Positions 33,387 through 43,254 of a DNA stretch of 64,000 nucleotides are shown piece after piece. The stretch covers positions 1,860,001 through 1,924,000 of the forward strand of contig NZ_VFOM01000001.1 in the NCBI RefSeq assembly GCF_006716125.1, in the 5' to 3' direction. The translations under genes were made by a program, and so were the position numbers. Under the pieces are notes generated by a model. That model was given only the letters and a program-made list of their open reading frames with translations, searched no databases and was not told the DNA's origin. The DNA is from Homoserinimonas aerilata. GTDB lineage: Bacteria > Actinomycetota > Actinomycetes > Actinomycetales > Microbacteriaceae. Every line of letters begins with the position of its first letter. Position 1 is the first letter of the stretch.

Positions 33387-34505
33387 CTACAGGACGTCGC
33401 CGCGCCCCGAGAGCTTGAGAGCGTCGACGACCGACTTGACCCGCTGCGCGTTCTGCGTCGTCGTGATCAGCAGCGCATCCGGAGTGTCGACGACGACGAT
33501 GTCTTCGACGCCGATCAGCGTGATCAGCCGCCCGGAATGGCTCACGACGACACCGGTGGACGCGTCGGAGAGCACGCGCGGGTCGTCGCCGAGGATCGCC
33601 AGATTCTTCTTGCGACCGCCCGAATGCAGCTTGCCGATCGCCGCGAAGTCGCCCACGTCATCCCAGTCGAAGTCGCCGGGGATGACCGCGAGCCGCCCCG
33701 CCTGCGCTGCGGGCTCGGCGACCGTGTAGTCGATCGCGATCTTCTTGAGGCGAGGCCAGACGCGGTCGACGGTCGCCCCGCGCCGCTCCGTGTCCCACGC
33801 CTCAGCCAGCTCGAGCAACCCCTCGAGCAGCTCCGGCTCGTTGCGGCCCAGCTCCTCGAGCAGCACGTCGGCGCGCGAGATGAACATGCCGCCGTTCCAG
33901 AGGTAGTTGCCGTCGGCGAGATAACGCTTCGCGACCGCCAGGCTCGGCTTCTCGACGAAGCTGTCGACGGCGACGGCGCTCGGGGCGGCCTCGAGGCCCA
34001 GGGAGGCACCGCAGTGGATGTAGCCGAAACCGATCGCGGGCTCGGTCGGCGTAATACCGATGGTCGCGATGTATCCGGCATCCGCAGCCTCGACCGCCGC
34101 GACGACCGCTCGCCGGAAGCCGCGCGTGTCGGAGATGACGTGATCTGCGGCGAAGGAGCCGATGATCACGCCGGGCTCACGATGCTCCAGGATGGCCGCG
34201 GCCAGCCCGATCGCGGCAGTGGAGTCCTTCGGCTCGCTCTCCAGCACGACGTTGTGGTCGGCGAGTTCCGGCAGCTGCTCCTCGACCGCTGCACGGTGCG
34301 CCCGGCCGGTGACGACCATGATGCGCTGCTCGCCGGAGATGGGGCCGAGGCGATCCCAGGTTCCGCGCAGCAGGGTCTTGCCCGAGCCCGTCAGATCGTG
34401 CAGGAACTTCGGGGCGTTCGCCCGCGACAACGGCCATAGCCGCGAGCCGATGCCGCCGGCCGGGATGACGCTGTAGAACCGTTCGAGTGCGGGGGTTTCG
34501 CTCAT
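33387..34505 (-). CDS. Mannose-1-phosphate guanylyltransferase
   Basis: The enzyme makes GDP-mannose from mannose-1-phosphate and GTP for glycans and glycolipids. The 372-residue chain has the nucleotidyltransferase signature SVIPAGGIGSRLWPLSRANAP near residue 12, SFAADHVI near 120, FVEKP and NYLWNGGMFI near 190-215, and FDWDDVGDF near 280. It lacks the C-terminal isomerase domain of bifunctional forms. A TAGGGT box 7 bases before the ATG suggests a leaderless start. Confidence 0.92.
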   Translation of the reverse strand: MSETPALERFYSVIPAGGIGSRLWPLSRANAPKFLHDLTGSGKTLLRGTWDRLGPISGEQRIMVVTGRAHRAAVEEQLPELADHNVVLESEPKDSTAAIGLAAAILEHREPGVIIGSFAADHVISDTRGFRRAVVAAVEAADAGYIATIGITPTEPAIGFGYIHCGASLGLEAAPSAVAVDSFVEKPSLAVAKRYLADGNYLWNGGMFISRADVLLEELGRNEPELLEGLLELAEAWDTERRGATVDRVWPRLKKIAIDYTVAEPAAQAGRLAVIPGDFDWDDVGDFAAIGKLHSGGRKKNLAILGDDPRVLSDASTGVVVSHSGRLITLIGVEDIVVVDTPDALLITTTQNAQRVKSVVDALKLSGRGDVL

Positions 34506-34512
34506 GCGCACA

Positions 34513-34518
34513 ACCCTA
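34513..34518 (-). promoter_or_regulatory. Putative -10 box for the guanylyltransferase gene
   Basis: TAGGGT on the minus strand, 7 bases before the ATG at 34505. Confidence 0.5.
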
Positions 34519-34576
34519 TCCGCGGCGCCTGCGCGTATTCCTCCGCGGTTCGCCATCTGTCTCGACGTCGAGAGGG

Positions 34577-34593
34577 TTAGGCGAGCCTTAGCC
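34577..34593. promoter_or_regulatory. Candidate DtxR/IdeR iron box upstream of sdhCDAB
   Basis: TTAGGCGAGCCTTAGCC matches the left half of the DtxR consensus (TWAGGTTAGSCTAACCTWA) well and the right half partly. It lies just upstream of the predicted sdh -35 region. Iron-dependent control of sdh is known in corynebacteria. Confidence 0.4.
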
Positions 34594-34614
34594 GCAGCCG
34601 CTGCGCGACAGGAA

Positions 34615-34620
34615 TAGGAT
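34615..34620 (+). promoter_or_regulatory. Putative -10 box of the sdhCDAB operon
   Basis: TAGGAT. A start near 34627 gives a leader of about 63 bases before the sdhC ribosome site AAGGAGGG. Confidence 0.5.
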
Positions 34621-34689
34621 GGATGCTGTTTGAGCGCACCACAATTCCGTGTCCTGTAGCGGGGCACATCATCGCAAGGAGGGTTGCTC

Positions 34690-35145
34690 GTGCCATCGAA
34701 GTCGGCGGGAGCCCTGGCCGAAGCCCAGCCAGAGGGCACGCCAGCGCACGGCAGTAAACCACGCGGCAAGATCACCGCACCAGCCGGAACCCTGTACCGG
34801 GGTCGCGAAGGAATGTGGTCGTGGGTGCTTCACCGCATCACGGGCGTCGGCATCTTCTTCTTCCTCCTCGTGCACATCCTCGACACCGCCCTCCTCCGGC
34901 TCAGCCCCGAGGCGTACAACGCGGTCATCGGCACCTACCAGACGCCCATCATGGGCATCGGCGAGGTCGGCCTGGTCGGCGCGATCGGATTCCACGCCCT
35001 CAACGGGCTGCGCATCATCCTGATCGACTTCTGGTCTGTCGGCACCAAGCATCACAAGCTGATGTTCTGGATCGTCATCGCGCTGTGGGTCGTGCTCATG
35101 CTCGGATTCACGCCGCGCCACCTCATGAATGTGTTCGGAGGCTGA
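34690..35145 (+). CDS. sdhC: Succinate dehydrogenase cytochrome b556 subunit SdhC
   Basis: This is a membrane anchor of complex II that binds haem b and quinone with SdhD. The 151-residue protein has three hydrophobic helices after a polar N-terminus. The family block [19 protein letters not shown] near residue 35 is present, and a His in [12 protein letters not shown] is the likely haem ligand. GTG 34690 has a perfect AAGGAGGG 7 bases upstream and is preferred over TTG 34684. sdhD follows after 2 bases. Confidence 0.92.
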   Translation: MPSKSAGALAEAQPEGTPAHGSKPRGKITAPAGTLYRGREGMWSWVLHRITGVGIFFFLLVHILDTALLRLSPEAYNAVIGTYQTPIMGIGEVGLVGAIGFHALNGLRIILIDFWSVGTKHHKLMFWIVIALWVVLMLGFTPRHLMNVFGG

Positions 35146-35147
35146 CC

Positions 35148-35600
35148 ATGACCGTGACAATCGACAACCCTCGTGCCCCCCGCACCCTCCCCAAGCGCCG
35201 CGGCGTCAACTGGGAGAAGTGGGGCTGGATCTACATGCGCGTCAGCGGCATCGTGCTCGTCGTGCTGATCTTCGGCCACCTCTTCGTCAACCTCATGGTC
35301 GGCACGGGCGTTCACGCCATCGACTTCGCCTTCGTCGCCGGCAAGTGGGCCGACCCGTTCTGGATCGTGTGGGACACAGCGCTGCTGTGGCTCGCCCTCA
35401 TCCACGGTGCCAACGGGATGCGCACCCTCATCAACGACTACGCGCGCGGGCCCGTCTTCCGCCGCATCCTCACCTGGTCCCTCCTCGGGGCCACCGTCGT
35501 ACTCCTCATCCTGGGAACCCTTGTGATCTACACCTTCGAACCGTGCCCCGTCGGCGGACCTGCCGAACTCCTCCCCACCTTCTGCGGGGTGAGCAAGTGA
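35148..35600 (+). CDS. sdhD: Succinate dehydrogenase membrane anchor subunit SdhD
   Basis: The second complex II anchor (150 residues) has three helices, with [18 protein letters not shown] near residue 20 and a conserved His in [10 protein letters not shown] for haem or quinone contact. ATG 35148 begins 2 bases after the sdhC stop and the gene ends overlapping sdhA (GTGA), so the four genes form one coupled operon. Confidence 0.92.
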   Translation: MTVTIDNPRAPRTLPKRRGVNWEKWGWIYMRVSGIVLVVLIFGHLFVNLMVGTGVHAIDFAFVAGKWADPFWIVWDTALLWLALIHGANGMRTLINDYARGPVFRRILTWSLLGATVVLLILGTLVIYTFEPCPVGGPAELLPTFCGVSK

Positions 35601-37438
35601 GCAAGCGCACCATCGGCGGCTCGCTCTATGCGGATGCCCAGCCGGCAGTCGGTGAGACAGTCATCATCGACGGAGTCCACCATCACCAGCACGACGTCGT
35701 CATCGTCGGAGCCGGCGGAGCCGGTATGCGCGCCGCCATCGAAGCAGGCCCCAACGCGAGCACGGCCGTCATCTCCAAGCTGTACCCGACCCGCTCCCAC
35801 ACGGGTGCGGCGCAGGGCGGCATGGCCGCAGCCCTCGCGAACGTCGAAGAGGACAACTGGGAGTGGCACACCTTCGACACCGTCAAGGGCGGCGACTACC
35901 TCGTCGACCAGGATGCTGCCGAGATCCTCGCCAAAGAGGCCATCGACGCCGTCATCGACCTCGAGAACATGGGCCTGCCGTTCAACCGCACCCCCGAGGG
36001 CAAGATCGACCAGCGCCGCTTCGGCGGGCACACCCGCGACCACGGCAAGGCGCCCGTGCGCCGGGCCTGCTACGCGGCAGACCGCACCGGCCACATGATC
36101 CTGCAGACGCTGTACCAGAACTGCGTCAAGCACGGCATCAACTTCTTCAACGAGTTCTACGTGCTCGACCTCATCATGAGCGAGATCGACGGCAAGCAGA
36201 CACCCGCCGGCGTCGTCGCATACGAGCTCGCGACCGGAGACCTGCACGTGTTCCGCGGCAAGGCCGTCATCTTCGCCACGGGTGGCTTCGGCAAGGTCTA
36301 CAAGACCACGTCCAACGCCCACACCCTCACCGGCGACGGCGTCGGCATCATCTGGCGCAAGGGCCTGCCGCTCGAGGACATGGAGTTCTTCCAGTTCCAC
36401 CCGACCGGACTGGCCGGCCTGGGCATCCTGCTCACCGAGGGAGCCCGCGGAGAGGGCGCCATCCTGCGCAACGCCTCAGGTGAGCGCTTCATGGAGCGCT
36501 ACGCCCCCACCATCAAGGACCTCGCACCGCGCGACATCGTCTCGCGCTGCATGGTGCAGGAGGTCGCGGAAGGCCGCGGCGCCGGGCCGCACAAGGACTA
36601 CGTCTACCTCGACTGCACCCACCTGGGTGCCGAGGTGCTCGAGACCAAGCTGCCCGACATCACCGAGTTCGCCCGCACCTACCTCGGCGTCGACCCCGTG
36701 TTCGAACCGGTTCCGGTCATGCCGACCGCGCACTACGCGATGGGTGGCATCCCCACCAACAACAACGCCGAAGTACTCAGCGACAACACCACCGTCGTGC
36801 CCGGCCTGTACGCCGCCGGCGAATGCGCCTGCGTCTCCGTGCACGGATCCAACCGCCTCGGCACCAACTCGCTGCTCGACATCAACGTCTTCGGCAAGCG
36901 TGCCGGCCGCAACGCGGTCGAGTACGTGAAGACAGCAGAGTTCGCGCCGCTGCCCGAAGACCCCACCGCCGAGATCCGCGGGCTCATCGACATGCTCCGC
37001 TCCTCCACCGGAACCGAGAGCATCGCCTCCATCCGCAAGGAGCTCCAGGAGGAGATGGACCGCAACGCGCAGGTCTTCCGCACCGACGAATCGCTCGCCA
37101 AGGTGACCGGCACCATCCACCGCCTGCGCGAGCGCTACAAGAACATCGCCGTGCAGGACAAGGGCAAGCGCTTCAACACAGACCTGCTCGAAGCGATCGA
37201 GCTCGGATTCCTGCTCGACCTCGCCGAGGTCGTCGTCTTCTCCGCACGCAACCGCAAGGAGAGCCGCGGCGGACACATGCGCGACGACTACCCGGACCGC
37301 GACGACGCAACCTACATGAAGCACACCATGGCGTACCTGACGGGCGACCCCCACTCAGCCGACGCCGCAGACCACATCAAGCTCGACTGGAAGCCCGTCG
37401 TCATCACGAACTACCAGCCCATGGAGAGGAAGTACTGA
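35597..37438 (+). CDS. sdhA: Succinate dehydrogenase flavoprotein subunit SdhA
   Basis: SdhA oxidises succinate to fumarate with covalently bound FAD. The 613-residue chain has the FAD motif [18 protein letters not shown] near residue 35, the flavin-linking His in [14 protein letters not shown], the substrate region [14 protein letters not shown], and [13 protein letters not shown] near 415. About 30 residues, including the run DGVHHHQHD, precede the FAD motif. GTG 35597 overlaps the sdhD stop and is preferred over earlier in-frame codons that fall inside sdhD. Confidence 0.96.
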   Translation: MSKRTIGGSLYADAQPAVGETVIIDGVHHHQHDVVIVGAGGAGMRAAIEAGPNASTAVISKLYPTRSHTGAAQGGMAAALANVEEDNWEWHTFDTVKGGDYLVDQDAAEILAKEAIDAVIDLENMGLPFNRTPEGKIDQRRFGGHTRDHGKAPVRRACYAADRTGHMILQTLYQNCVKHGINFFNEFYVLDLIMSEIDGKQTPAGVVAYELATGDLHVFRGKAVIFATGGFGKVYKTTSNAHTLTGDGVGIIWRKGLPLEDMEFFQFHPTGLAGLGILLTEGARGEGAILRNASGERFMERYAPTIKDLAPRDIVSRCMVQEVAEGRGAGPHKDYVYLDCTHLGAEVLETKLPDITEFARTYLGVDPVFEPVPVMPTAHYAMGGIPTNNNAEVLSDNTTVVPGLYAAGECACVSVHGSNRLGTNSLLDINVFGKRAGRNAVEYVKTAEFAPLPEDPTAEIRGLIDMLRSSTGTESIASIRKELQEEMDRNAQVFRTDESLAKVTGTIHRLRERYKNIAVQDKGKRFNTDLLEAIELGFLLDLAEVVVFSARNRKESRGGHMRDDYPDRDDATYMKHTMAYLTGDPHSADAADHIKLDWKPVVITNYQPMERKY

Positions 37439-38202
37439 TGTCCACGGCAACGCTCGACGCGCCCGCCCCCACCCCGGAGGCGCCCATCCAGTCATTCACC
37501 GTCACGTTCATCATCCGCCGGTTCGACCCCGAGGTCGACGCCGAGCCGCGCTGGCAGGACTTCGACGTGGAGATGTACCCGACCGACCGAGTGCTCGACG
37601 CGCTCCACAAGGTCAAGTGGGAGCAGGACGGCTCGCTCACGTTCCGTCGCTCGTGCGCGCACGGCATCTGCGGTTCGGATGCCATGCGCATCAACGGACG
37701 CAACCGCCTCGCCTGCAAGACGCTGATCAAGGACCTCGACATCTCGAAGCCCATCTACGTCGAAGCCATCAAGGGCCTGCCGCTGGAGAAGGACCTCATC
37801 GTCGACATGGAGCCGTTCTTCGACTCCTTCAAAGACGTGCAGCCGTTCCTCATCGCCAACAGCAAGCCCGAGAAGGGCAAGGAGCGCACCCAGTCCATCG
37901 CCGAGCGCGCCCGCTTCGACGACACGACCAAGTGCATCCTGTGCGCCGCCTGCACCTCCTCGTGCCCCGTGTTCTGGACCGACGGCCAGTACTTCGGCCC
38001 GGCCGCGATCGTCAACGCGCACCGCTTCATCTTCGACTCGCGCGACGAAGGCTCGGAGACACGCCTCGACATCCTCAACGACAAAGAAGGGGTGTGGCGC
38101 TGCCGCACCACCTTCAACTGCACCGAGGCATGCCCGCGCGGCATCCAGGTGACCCAGGCCATCGCCGAGGTCAAGCAGGCCATCATGCGCGGCAAGGCGT
38201 AA
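37438..38202 (+). CDS. sdhB: Succinate dehydrogenase iron-sulfur subunit SdhB
   Basis: SdhB carries electrons from FAD to quinone through three iron-sulfur clusters. The 254-residue chain has the [2Fe-2S] cysteines in SCAHGICGSDAMRI...NRLAC (about residues 65-85). The two later clusters appear in CILCAACTSSCP and CTEACPRGI. ATG 37438 overlaps the sdhA stop by one base. The convergent mtlD gene follows after a repeat-filled gap. Confidence 0.96.
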   Translation: MSTATLDAPAPTPEAPIQSFTVTFIIRRFDPEVDAEPRWQDFDVEMYPTDRVLDALHKVKWEQDGSLTFRRSCAHGICGSDAMRINGRNRLACKTLIKDLDISKPIYVEAIKGLPLEKDLIVDMEPFFDSFKDVQPFLIANSKPEKGKERTQSIAERARFDDTTKCILCAACTSSCPVFWTDGQYFGPAAIVNAHRFIFDSRDEGSETRLDILNDKEGVWRCRTTFNCTEACPRGIQVTQAIAEVKQAIMRGKA

Positions 38203-38217
38203 CAGCACCTTTACCTG

Positions 38218-38372
38218 CCGGTCGAGGTGGTGCGGTCTATCGCGCCAGTCTCGAGACCTGCCCCGGGGTAGCTCGTGGGCGGGTTTCGAGACTGCTTCGT
38301 ACCTCAGCACCTCAACCAGCGGTATTGGCTAGAGCACGATCCCTCAACCAGCGGTAATTAGCCAGCGGTATT
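38218..38372. repeat. Family B repeats at the sdhB/mtlD 3' junction
   Basis: The block starts with GGTCGAGGTGG, continues with GGGTTTCGAGACTGC and CTCAACCAGCGG, and holds a duplicated ACCAGCGGTATTGGC-like unit (about 38316 and 38360). The second unit encodes the last codons of mtlD, so the end of that gene has been copied or generated by the repeat. Confidence 0.8.
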
Positions 38373-39503
38373 GGCGATGGCTGCCGTGAGCGGGGCGAAG
38401 AGCGGATGCTCCGGGCTGAGACCGCAGACCTCGCGCACGAAGTCATCAGCCGAGAGGGCCCCGAGCTTCTGCTGCAGCTCCACGCTCTGCTCATCGTCGG
38501 GAACGTCGAAACGAAGCGCCGTGACGACCGCATCGATGAGCGCGACGGGCGTCGTGCCGCGCTCCGCCAGCTCCGCGGCCGGGCCGATGAAACGCTCGTG
38601 GCGGCTCAGTTTGCGCAGCGGCTGCCTGCCCACCCGGTCGACCGTGTCGGGAAGGTGCGGGTTCGCGAAGCGCACCAGGATCTTCTCGATGTAGGCCTGC
38701 TGGGCGGCAGCGTCGAGGCCGTGCTTGTCCACGAGGAGCTGCTTCGTCTCGTCGAGCACGGCGCGAACGGCCAGCTCCACTTCTGGGCGACCCAGAGCAT
38801 CCGATATCGCATGGGCACCCGCAGAGAAGCCGTAGTAGGCGATCGTGGCATGCCCCGTGTTGACGGTGAAGAGCTTGCGCTCGATGTAGGGGGCCAGGTC
38901 GTCGACGAAGGTCGCGCCCGGGATGACGGGCTCGGTGCCGCCGAAGGGCGTGCGGTCGATGGCCCACTCGTAGTACGTCTCGACGGTGACGTCGAGGCCG
39001 GCGCCTGCGGCCTGCGCTGGCACGATGCGGTCGACGGCCGTGTTCGCGAAGACGGCACGGTTCAGGGCCGCCTGGCCCTCGGCATCCGTCATCAGCTTCT
39101 CGACCTCGGCCCGCAGGATGTCGGTCGCGTTGATGGCGTTCTCGCACGCCATGACGGCGAGCGGCGGGGCGTCATCGCCGCGAGCGCGCAGGCCGTCGGC
39201 GATCGCGGGCGCCACAAAACGAAGGATGTTCGGGCCGACAGCGGTCGTCACGAGCTCCGCAGAGGCGATCTCGGCGACGATCTCCTTCATCTTCTGCGTG
39301 CTGTCGAAGGCGCGGAAGTTCGACACCTCGTGATCGCGCGCGCCCTCCCCCACCTCGTGCACCGTGAAGGTGTCTGCGGCGTCGAGGGCGGCGATCAGCT
39401 CGGCGTTGACATCCGAGTAGACCACCTCGTAGTCGGCCTCGTGCAGCAGCAGTCCGACGAAGCCGCGACCGATGTTGCCTGCACCGAAGTGCACCGCCTT
39501 CAT
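38358..39503 (-). CDS. mtlD: Mannitol-1-phosphate 5-dehydrogenase
   Basis: The enzyme oxidises the mannitol-1-phosphate delivered by the PTS to fructose-6-phosphate with NAD+. The 381-residue chain has [19 protein letters not shown] at the N-terminus, [17 protein letters not shown] near residue 93, [11 protein letters not shown] near 123, and the family block VDRIVPAQ. The start overlaps the EIIA stop by one base. The last codons lie in repeat DNA. The segment encoding ILRFV uses the rare codons CTT CGT TTT, which match a family A repeat arm (39216-39226). Confidence 0.94.
   Translation of the reverse strand: MKAVHFGAGNIGRGFVGLLLHEADYEVVYSDVNAELIAALDAADTFTVHEVGEGARDHEVSNFRAFDSTQKMKEIVAEIASAELVTTAVGPNILRFVAPAIADGLRARGDDAPPLAVMACENAINATDILRAEVEKLMTDAEGQAALNRAVFANTAVDRIVPAQAAGAGLDVTVETYYEWAIDRTPFGGTEPVIPGATFVDDLAPYIERKLFTVNTGHATIAYYGFSAGAHAISDALGRPEVELAVRAVLDETKQLLVDKHGLDAAAQQAYIEKILVRFANPHLPDTVDRVGRQPLRKLSRHERFIGPAAELAERGTTPVALIDAVVTALRFDVPDDEQSVELQQKLGALSADDFVREVCGLSPEHPLFAPLTAAIANTAG
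39216..39226. repeat. Family A half-site inside mtlD
   Basis: AAAACGAAGGA, identical to the core of the family A arm. A weak partner TCCTTCATCTTCTGC ends at 39297, about 86 bp end to end, but that match may be chance. Confidence 0.4.
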
Positions 39504-39940
39504 CAGGCGTTCACCTCGGACAGGATGTCGAGGATCTCCTCCGCGCTGGCCGCCTTGAGAAGCGCATCGACCTCATCCTCATCGGAGAAGACGATGGCGA
39601 TCTTGGAGAGGATGTCGAGGTGCTGGTTCTCGATGCCGGCGATGCCGACAACGAAATGCACCGGGTTGCCATCCCAGTCGATGGGCTGGCTGTACCGCAC
39701 GAACGAGAGCGCAGAGCTGAGGATCGCCTCCTTGCTCTCGTTCGTGCCATGCGGGATGGCCAGGAAGTTCCCCATGTAGGTCGAGACCGATTCTTCGCGT
39801 TCCAGCATCGCCGGAAGGTAGGCGGCGGTGACCGCCCCGGCCTCCATCAGGATGCTGTGCGCCTCGCGCATCGCCTCCGTCTTGGTGGTCGCCTCGCCTT
39901 CCGTGCGAATCTGGCTGAGCTGCAGAACCTGTGCCGTCAT
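39503..39940 (-). CDS. Mannitol-specific PTS EIIA component
   Basis: The 145-residue EIIA type 2 domain carries phosphate from HPr to the EIIB domain of MtlA. The active histidine is residue 64 in [32 protein letters not shown] is the usual later block. It lies between mtlA (33 bases upstream) and mtlD (one-base overlap), giving the order EIICB, EIIA, dehydrogenase. Confidence 0.93.
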   Translation of the reverse strand: MTAQVLQLSQIRTEGEATTKTEAMREAHSILMEAGAVTAAYLPAMLEREESVSTYMGNFLAIPHGTNESKEAILSSALSFVRYSQPIDWDGNPVHFVVGIAGIENQHLDILSKIAIVFSDEDEVDALLKAASAEEILDILSEVNA

Positions 39941-39973
39941 GGGGAACTCCCTGTCTCGTCGGTTACTGTGCGA

Positions 39974-41434
39974 CTACTCGCTGGCCTGCTGGTTCAGCAG
40001 GTCGACGACCTCGTCGTACTTCGGGCTGTTCATGAAGTTGTCGACCGACACGTGGACCGCGCCGGGCGTCTTCTGCTTCGCACGGTCGGTGAGGTCCTGG
40101 TGAGTGATCACGAGGTCCTCACTGCCGTCCAGGTTGGCGATCGCCTTGTTGGTGACCGTCACTCCGTCAATTCCAGCCTTCTTGACCTTGTTGCGCAAGA
40201 CTGATGCGCCCATCGCGCTCGATCCCATGCCGGCGTCGCAGGCGAAGACGACATTCTGGATCTTCGTCTGCGTGGCGGTCGCGGATGCCCCGCCCAGGTT
40301 GCCGAGGACGCTGGAGCTCTTGCCCTTGTTGGCCTCGGTCGCGGCGACAGCCGCCCCCAGGTCGCCGGCGCCACCGGCGGCGAGGTCGCGCTTGCGGCTG
40401 GCCAGCAGGATCACTGCGGCGATCGCGAATGACACCGCTGCGGCGAGGATCACCGAGAGGATCACCCCGAGGTAGCTGCCCTTCTCCGTCATGGCGAGCA
40501 CCGCGAAGATGCTTCCCGGGGAGGCAGGGGCGATCAGGCCCGACTGGAAGATCACATTGGTGAGCACTCCGGTCATGCCGCCACCGATGACCGAGAGAAC
40601 CAGCAGCGGCTTCATGAGCACGTACGGGAAGTAGATCTCGTGGATTCCACCGAGGAACTGGATGATCACTGCGCCGGGGGCGCTCGTGCGGGCCGCCCCA
40701 ACGCCGAAGAACATGAAGGCGAGCAGCAGACCAAGACCGGGGCCGGGGTTCGCCTCGACGAGGAACAGCAGCGATTTGCCCGTCTCCGTGGCCTGCGCCG
40801 TGCCGACCGGCGTGAACACGCCGTGGTTGATGGCGTTGTTGAGGAACAGGACCTTGCCGGGCTCCACGAAGATCGACAACAGCGGCAGCAGGCCGAGGTT
40901 GACCAGCCAGTCGACGACCGCCTCGAGCGCGCTGCTCAGCCCCGTCACGAGTGGCGCGATTCCGAAGAATGCACCGACCGCGAGGATCGCACCGAGGATC
41001 CCCGCCGAGAAGTTGTCGACGAGCATCTCGAAGCCGGCCTTGATCTTGCCAGCCCACAGCTTGTCGACCTGCTTCATGATCCAGGCCGAGAGCGGCCCGA
41101 CGATCATCGCACCCAGGAACATGGGGATGTCGGTGCCGACGATGACGCCCATGGTGGCGATCGTCGCGACGACGCCTCCGCGGGTGTCATAGATCATCCG
41201 GCCGCCCATGTTCGCTATGAGAAGCGGGAGGAGGAAGGTGATCATCGGCCCGACAAGAGTCGCCAGGGTCTCGTTGGGGGTCCAGCCCGTGGGGATGAAG
41301 AGGGCCGTGATGAGGCCCCAGGCGATGAATGCTGCGATGTTCGGCATGATCATTCCGCTGAGGAATGTGCCGAATCTCTGCACACCCACGCGGGCGCCAC
41401 CGGCGGCGCGGGTTGCGGTTGACTCCGTCGTCAT
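39974..41434 (-). CDS. mtlA: Mannitol-specific PTS EIICB component
   Basis: The permease phosphorylates mannitol as it imports it. The 486-residue chain has an EIIC domain of about 350 residues with eight or so hydrophobic segments and the conserved GGIHEIYFPYVLM block. After an Ala/Gly-rich linker comes an EIIB domain with the phosphocysteine in VVFACDAGMGSSAMGA. The EIIA is a separate gene. ATG 41434 has AAGGAAG upstream. It follows ptsI after 91 bases that contain a family B repeat. Confidence 0.94.
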   Translation of the reverse strand: MTTESTATRAAGGARVGVQRFGTFLSGMIMPNIAAFIAWGLITALFIPTGWTPNETLATLVGPMITFLLPLLIANMGGRMIYDTRGGVVATIATMGVIVGTDIPMFLGAMIVGPLSAWIMKQVDKLWAGKIKAGFEMLVDNFSAGILGAILAVGAFFGIAPLVTGLSSALEAVVDWLVNLGLLPLLSIFVEPGKVLFLNNAINHGVFTPVGTAQATETGKSLLFLVEANPGPGLGLLLAFMFFGVGAARTSAPGAVIIQFLGGIHEIYFPYVLMKPLLVLSVIGGGMTGVLTNVIFQSGLIAPASPGSIFAVLAMTEKGSYLGVILSVILAAAVSFAIAAVILLASRKRDLAAGGAGDLGAAVAATEANKGKSSSVLGNLGGASATATQTKIQNVVFACDAGMGSSAMGASVLRNKVKKAGIDGVTVTNKAIANLDGSEDLVITHQDLTDRAKQKTPGAVHVSVDNFMNSPKYDEVVDLLNQQASE

Positions 41435-41498
41435 GAGTTCTTCCTTTTCTCCTGGTTCATTGGTGGTGGTGTTCGGTGATGATGTGAGTCGGGTTGTC

Positions 41499-41536
41499 GG
41501 TTTCGAGACGCTCCTACGTCGCTCCTCAACCAACGG
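41499..41536. repeat. Family B repeat supplying the ptsI stop codon
   Basis: GGTTTCGAGACG...GCTCCTCAACCAACGG. Read on the minus strand, its GGTTGAGG provides the TGA that ends ptsI at 41526. Confidence 0.75.
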
Positions 41537-43181
41537 GGCCCGCCTCGGCCGCTTCTCTTGCGGCTGTGGCGGTCGGCGCGGCCAGGGCGGCCGCGGCGAG
41601 TCTCTCGGCATCCGCGCGCGTGTGGCGGGCCAGCTCGGCCCGCACTTCGGCGAATGCGGCGGGCGTCATCGACAGCGATGTCGCCCCCAGTCCTACGAGC
41701 ACGACGGCGAGCAGCGGGTCGGCTGCGGCCTCGCCGCAGACGCCGACGGGCGTCGAGTTGCTGCGCCCGGCGTCGCCGAGCATCTTGACGAGCCTGAGCA
41801 CGGCAGGATGCCACGGGTCCTGATATGCGGCGACGCTTCCGAGCATCCGGTCGGCCGCCATCGTGTACTGGGTGAGGTCGTTGGTGCCGATGCTGACGAA
41901 GTCGGCCGAGCCGACCACCTGATCGGCCATGAGCGCGAGCGAGGGGATCTCGGCCATGACTCCGGCGACGCGGATGCCCAGCTCCTTGGCGAGGGTGACG
42001 AAATAGTCGGTCTCCTCGACGTCGGCGACCATGGGTGCCATCACCCACAGCTCGGCCTCCGTCGCGGCCTGCGCTCCGGCGAGCGCCGTCAGCTGGCCGC
42101 GCAGGATCTCCTCGTTGGCGCGGAGGGCGCGAAGGCCGCGAAGGCCGAGCGCCGGGTTCTCCTCCTCGGCGTCGTTGAGGAAGCTCAGGGGCTTGTCGGC
42201 TCCGGCGTCGAGGCAGCGCACGACGACCTTCTTGCCGGGGAACGCGGCCAGCACGGCCGTGTAGTCGGCCTGCTGCTGCTCGACGGTGGGCGCCGTCTTC
42301 GAGTCGAGGAACAGGAACTCCGTGCGGAACAGCCCGACACCTTCGGCTCCCAGCGCGACGGCCGCCGCGGCATCCTTGGGGCTGCCCAGGTTGGCGAGCA
42401 GCGGCACCTTCTCGCCGTCGGCGAGCGCCCCGTCGGTGATGGGCGCGTTGACGATGGCCTTGAGCTCTGCCGTGCGGGTCTCGGCCGCGGCCAGCTCGCC
42501 GGTGCTCGGGTCGACCGTCACCGTTCCGGCGCCCGCGTCGACGATGACGACATCGCCGTCGGCCAGTTCGTCGGCGCCCGTGACGCCGACGATCGCGGTG
42601 ATCGACTTGGAGCGGGCCAGGATCGCGGTGTGCGAGGTCGGGCCGCCGTCACGGGTGACGAGCGCGACGACCTTGTCGAGATCGAGCAGGGCCGTGTCTG
42701 CGGGGGCGAGGTCGTGGGCGACGAGCACGAAGGGAGCGTCGGATGTCGGCACGCCGGGCGCGGGCACGCCGCGGAGTTTCGCGATGATGCGCTGCGACAC
42801 ATCGCCGAGGTCCGCAGCCCGCTCGGCCATGTAGCCGCCCATGTCGGTGAGCATCTGCTGGAAGGAGGCGAAGGCCTCGAACACGGCCCGCTCGCCCGTG
42901 CTGCCCGACTCGATGCGGGCGGTGACGTCGTCGACGAGACCGGGGTCCTGCGCCATCATGGCCTGCGCGTCGAGCACGGCCTGAGCTTCACCGCCGGCCT
43001 GCCGCCCGCGGGCGGCGAGCTCTGCGGCGACCTCTTTCAGCGCTGCCGTGACGGCGTCGCGCTCGACCTGGGCATCCGTGGTCCGCGGCGTCGTGGCCGG
43101 CTCGGGCAGAGGGTCTGGCATGCGCAGGACCGGCCCGGATGCAACGCCTCGACCCACTCCGATTCCCCGAAGTTCTCGCAT
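41526..43181 (-). CDS. ptsI: Phosphoenolpyruvate-protein phosphotransferase (PTS enzyme I)
   Basis: Enzyme I takes phosphate from PEP and passes it to HPr, the first step for all PTS sugars. The 551-residue chain has the phosphohistidine at residue 184 in GGPTSHTAILARSK, the PEP-binding blocks EGVGLFRTEFLFLDS and GTNDLTQYTMAADRM, and the C-terminal cysteine region VGVCGEAAADP. It lacks extra regulatory domains. The stop codon falls in a family B repeat, so the last few residues (GPVG) derive from it. A TTGTTT/TACTCT promoter overlaps the DeoR-type operator. Confidence 0.95.
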   Translation of the reverse strand: MRELRGIGVGRGVASGPVLRMPDPLPEPATTPRTTDAQVERDAVTAALKEVAAELAARGRQAGGEAQAVLDAQAMMAQDPGLVDDVTARIESGSTGERAVFEAFASFQQMLTDMGGYMAERAADLGDVSQRIIAKLRGVPAPGVPTSDAPFVLVAHDLAPADTALLDLDKVVALVTRDGGPTSHTAILARSKSITAIVGVTGADELADGDVVIVDAGAGTVTVDPSTGELAAAETRTAELKAIVNAPITDGALADGEKVPLLANLGSPKDAAAAVALGAEGVGLFRTEFLFLDSKTAPTVEQQQADYTAVLAAFPGKKVVVRCLDAGADKPLSFLNDAEEENPALGLRGLRALRANEEILRGQLTALAGAQAATEAELWVMAPMVADVEETDYFVTLAKELGIRVAGVMAEIPSLALMADQVVGSADFVSIGTNDLTQYTMAADRMLGSVAAYQDPWHPAVLRLVKMLGDAGRSNSTPVGVCGEAAADPLLAVVLVGLGATSLSMTPAAFAEVRAELARHTRADAERLAAAALAAPTATAAREAAEAGPVG

Positions 43182-43225
43182 TACAGGACTCCTTCATCGT
43201 GCTCACGAGCAATGATCTGCCCCTG

Positions 43226-43254
43226 AGAGTACTCCCAAGTCGGTTGACAAACAA
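43226..43254 (-). promoter_or_regulatory. ptsI-mtl operon promoter
   Basis: TTGTTT (43249-43254) and TACTCT (43226-43231) on the minus strand, spaced by 17 bases, about 45 bases before the ptsI ATG. The -35 box overlaps the left half of the inverted repeat at 43251-43260. Confidence 0.6.

Noticed and set aside
38218..38357. Extra gene fragment ending like MtlD between sdhB and mtlD
   Set aside because: The similarity comes from a duplicated repeat unit covering the last few codons, not from a gene remnant.
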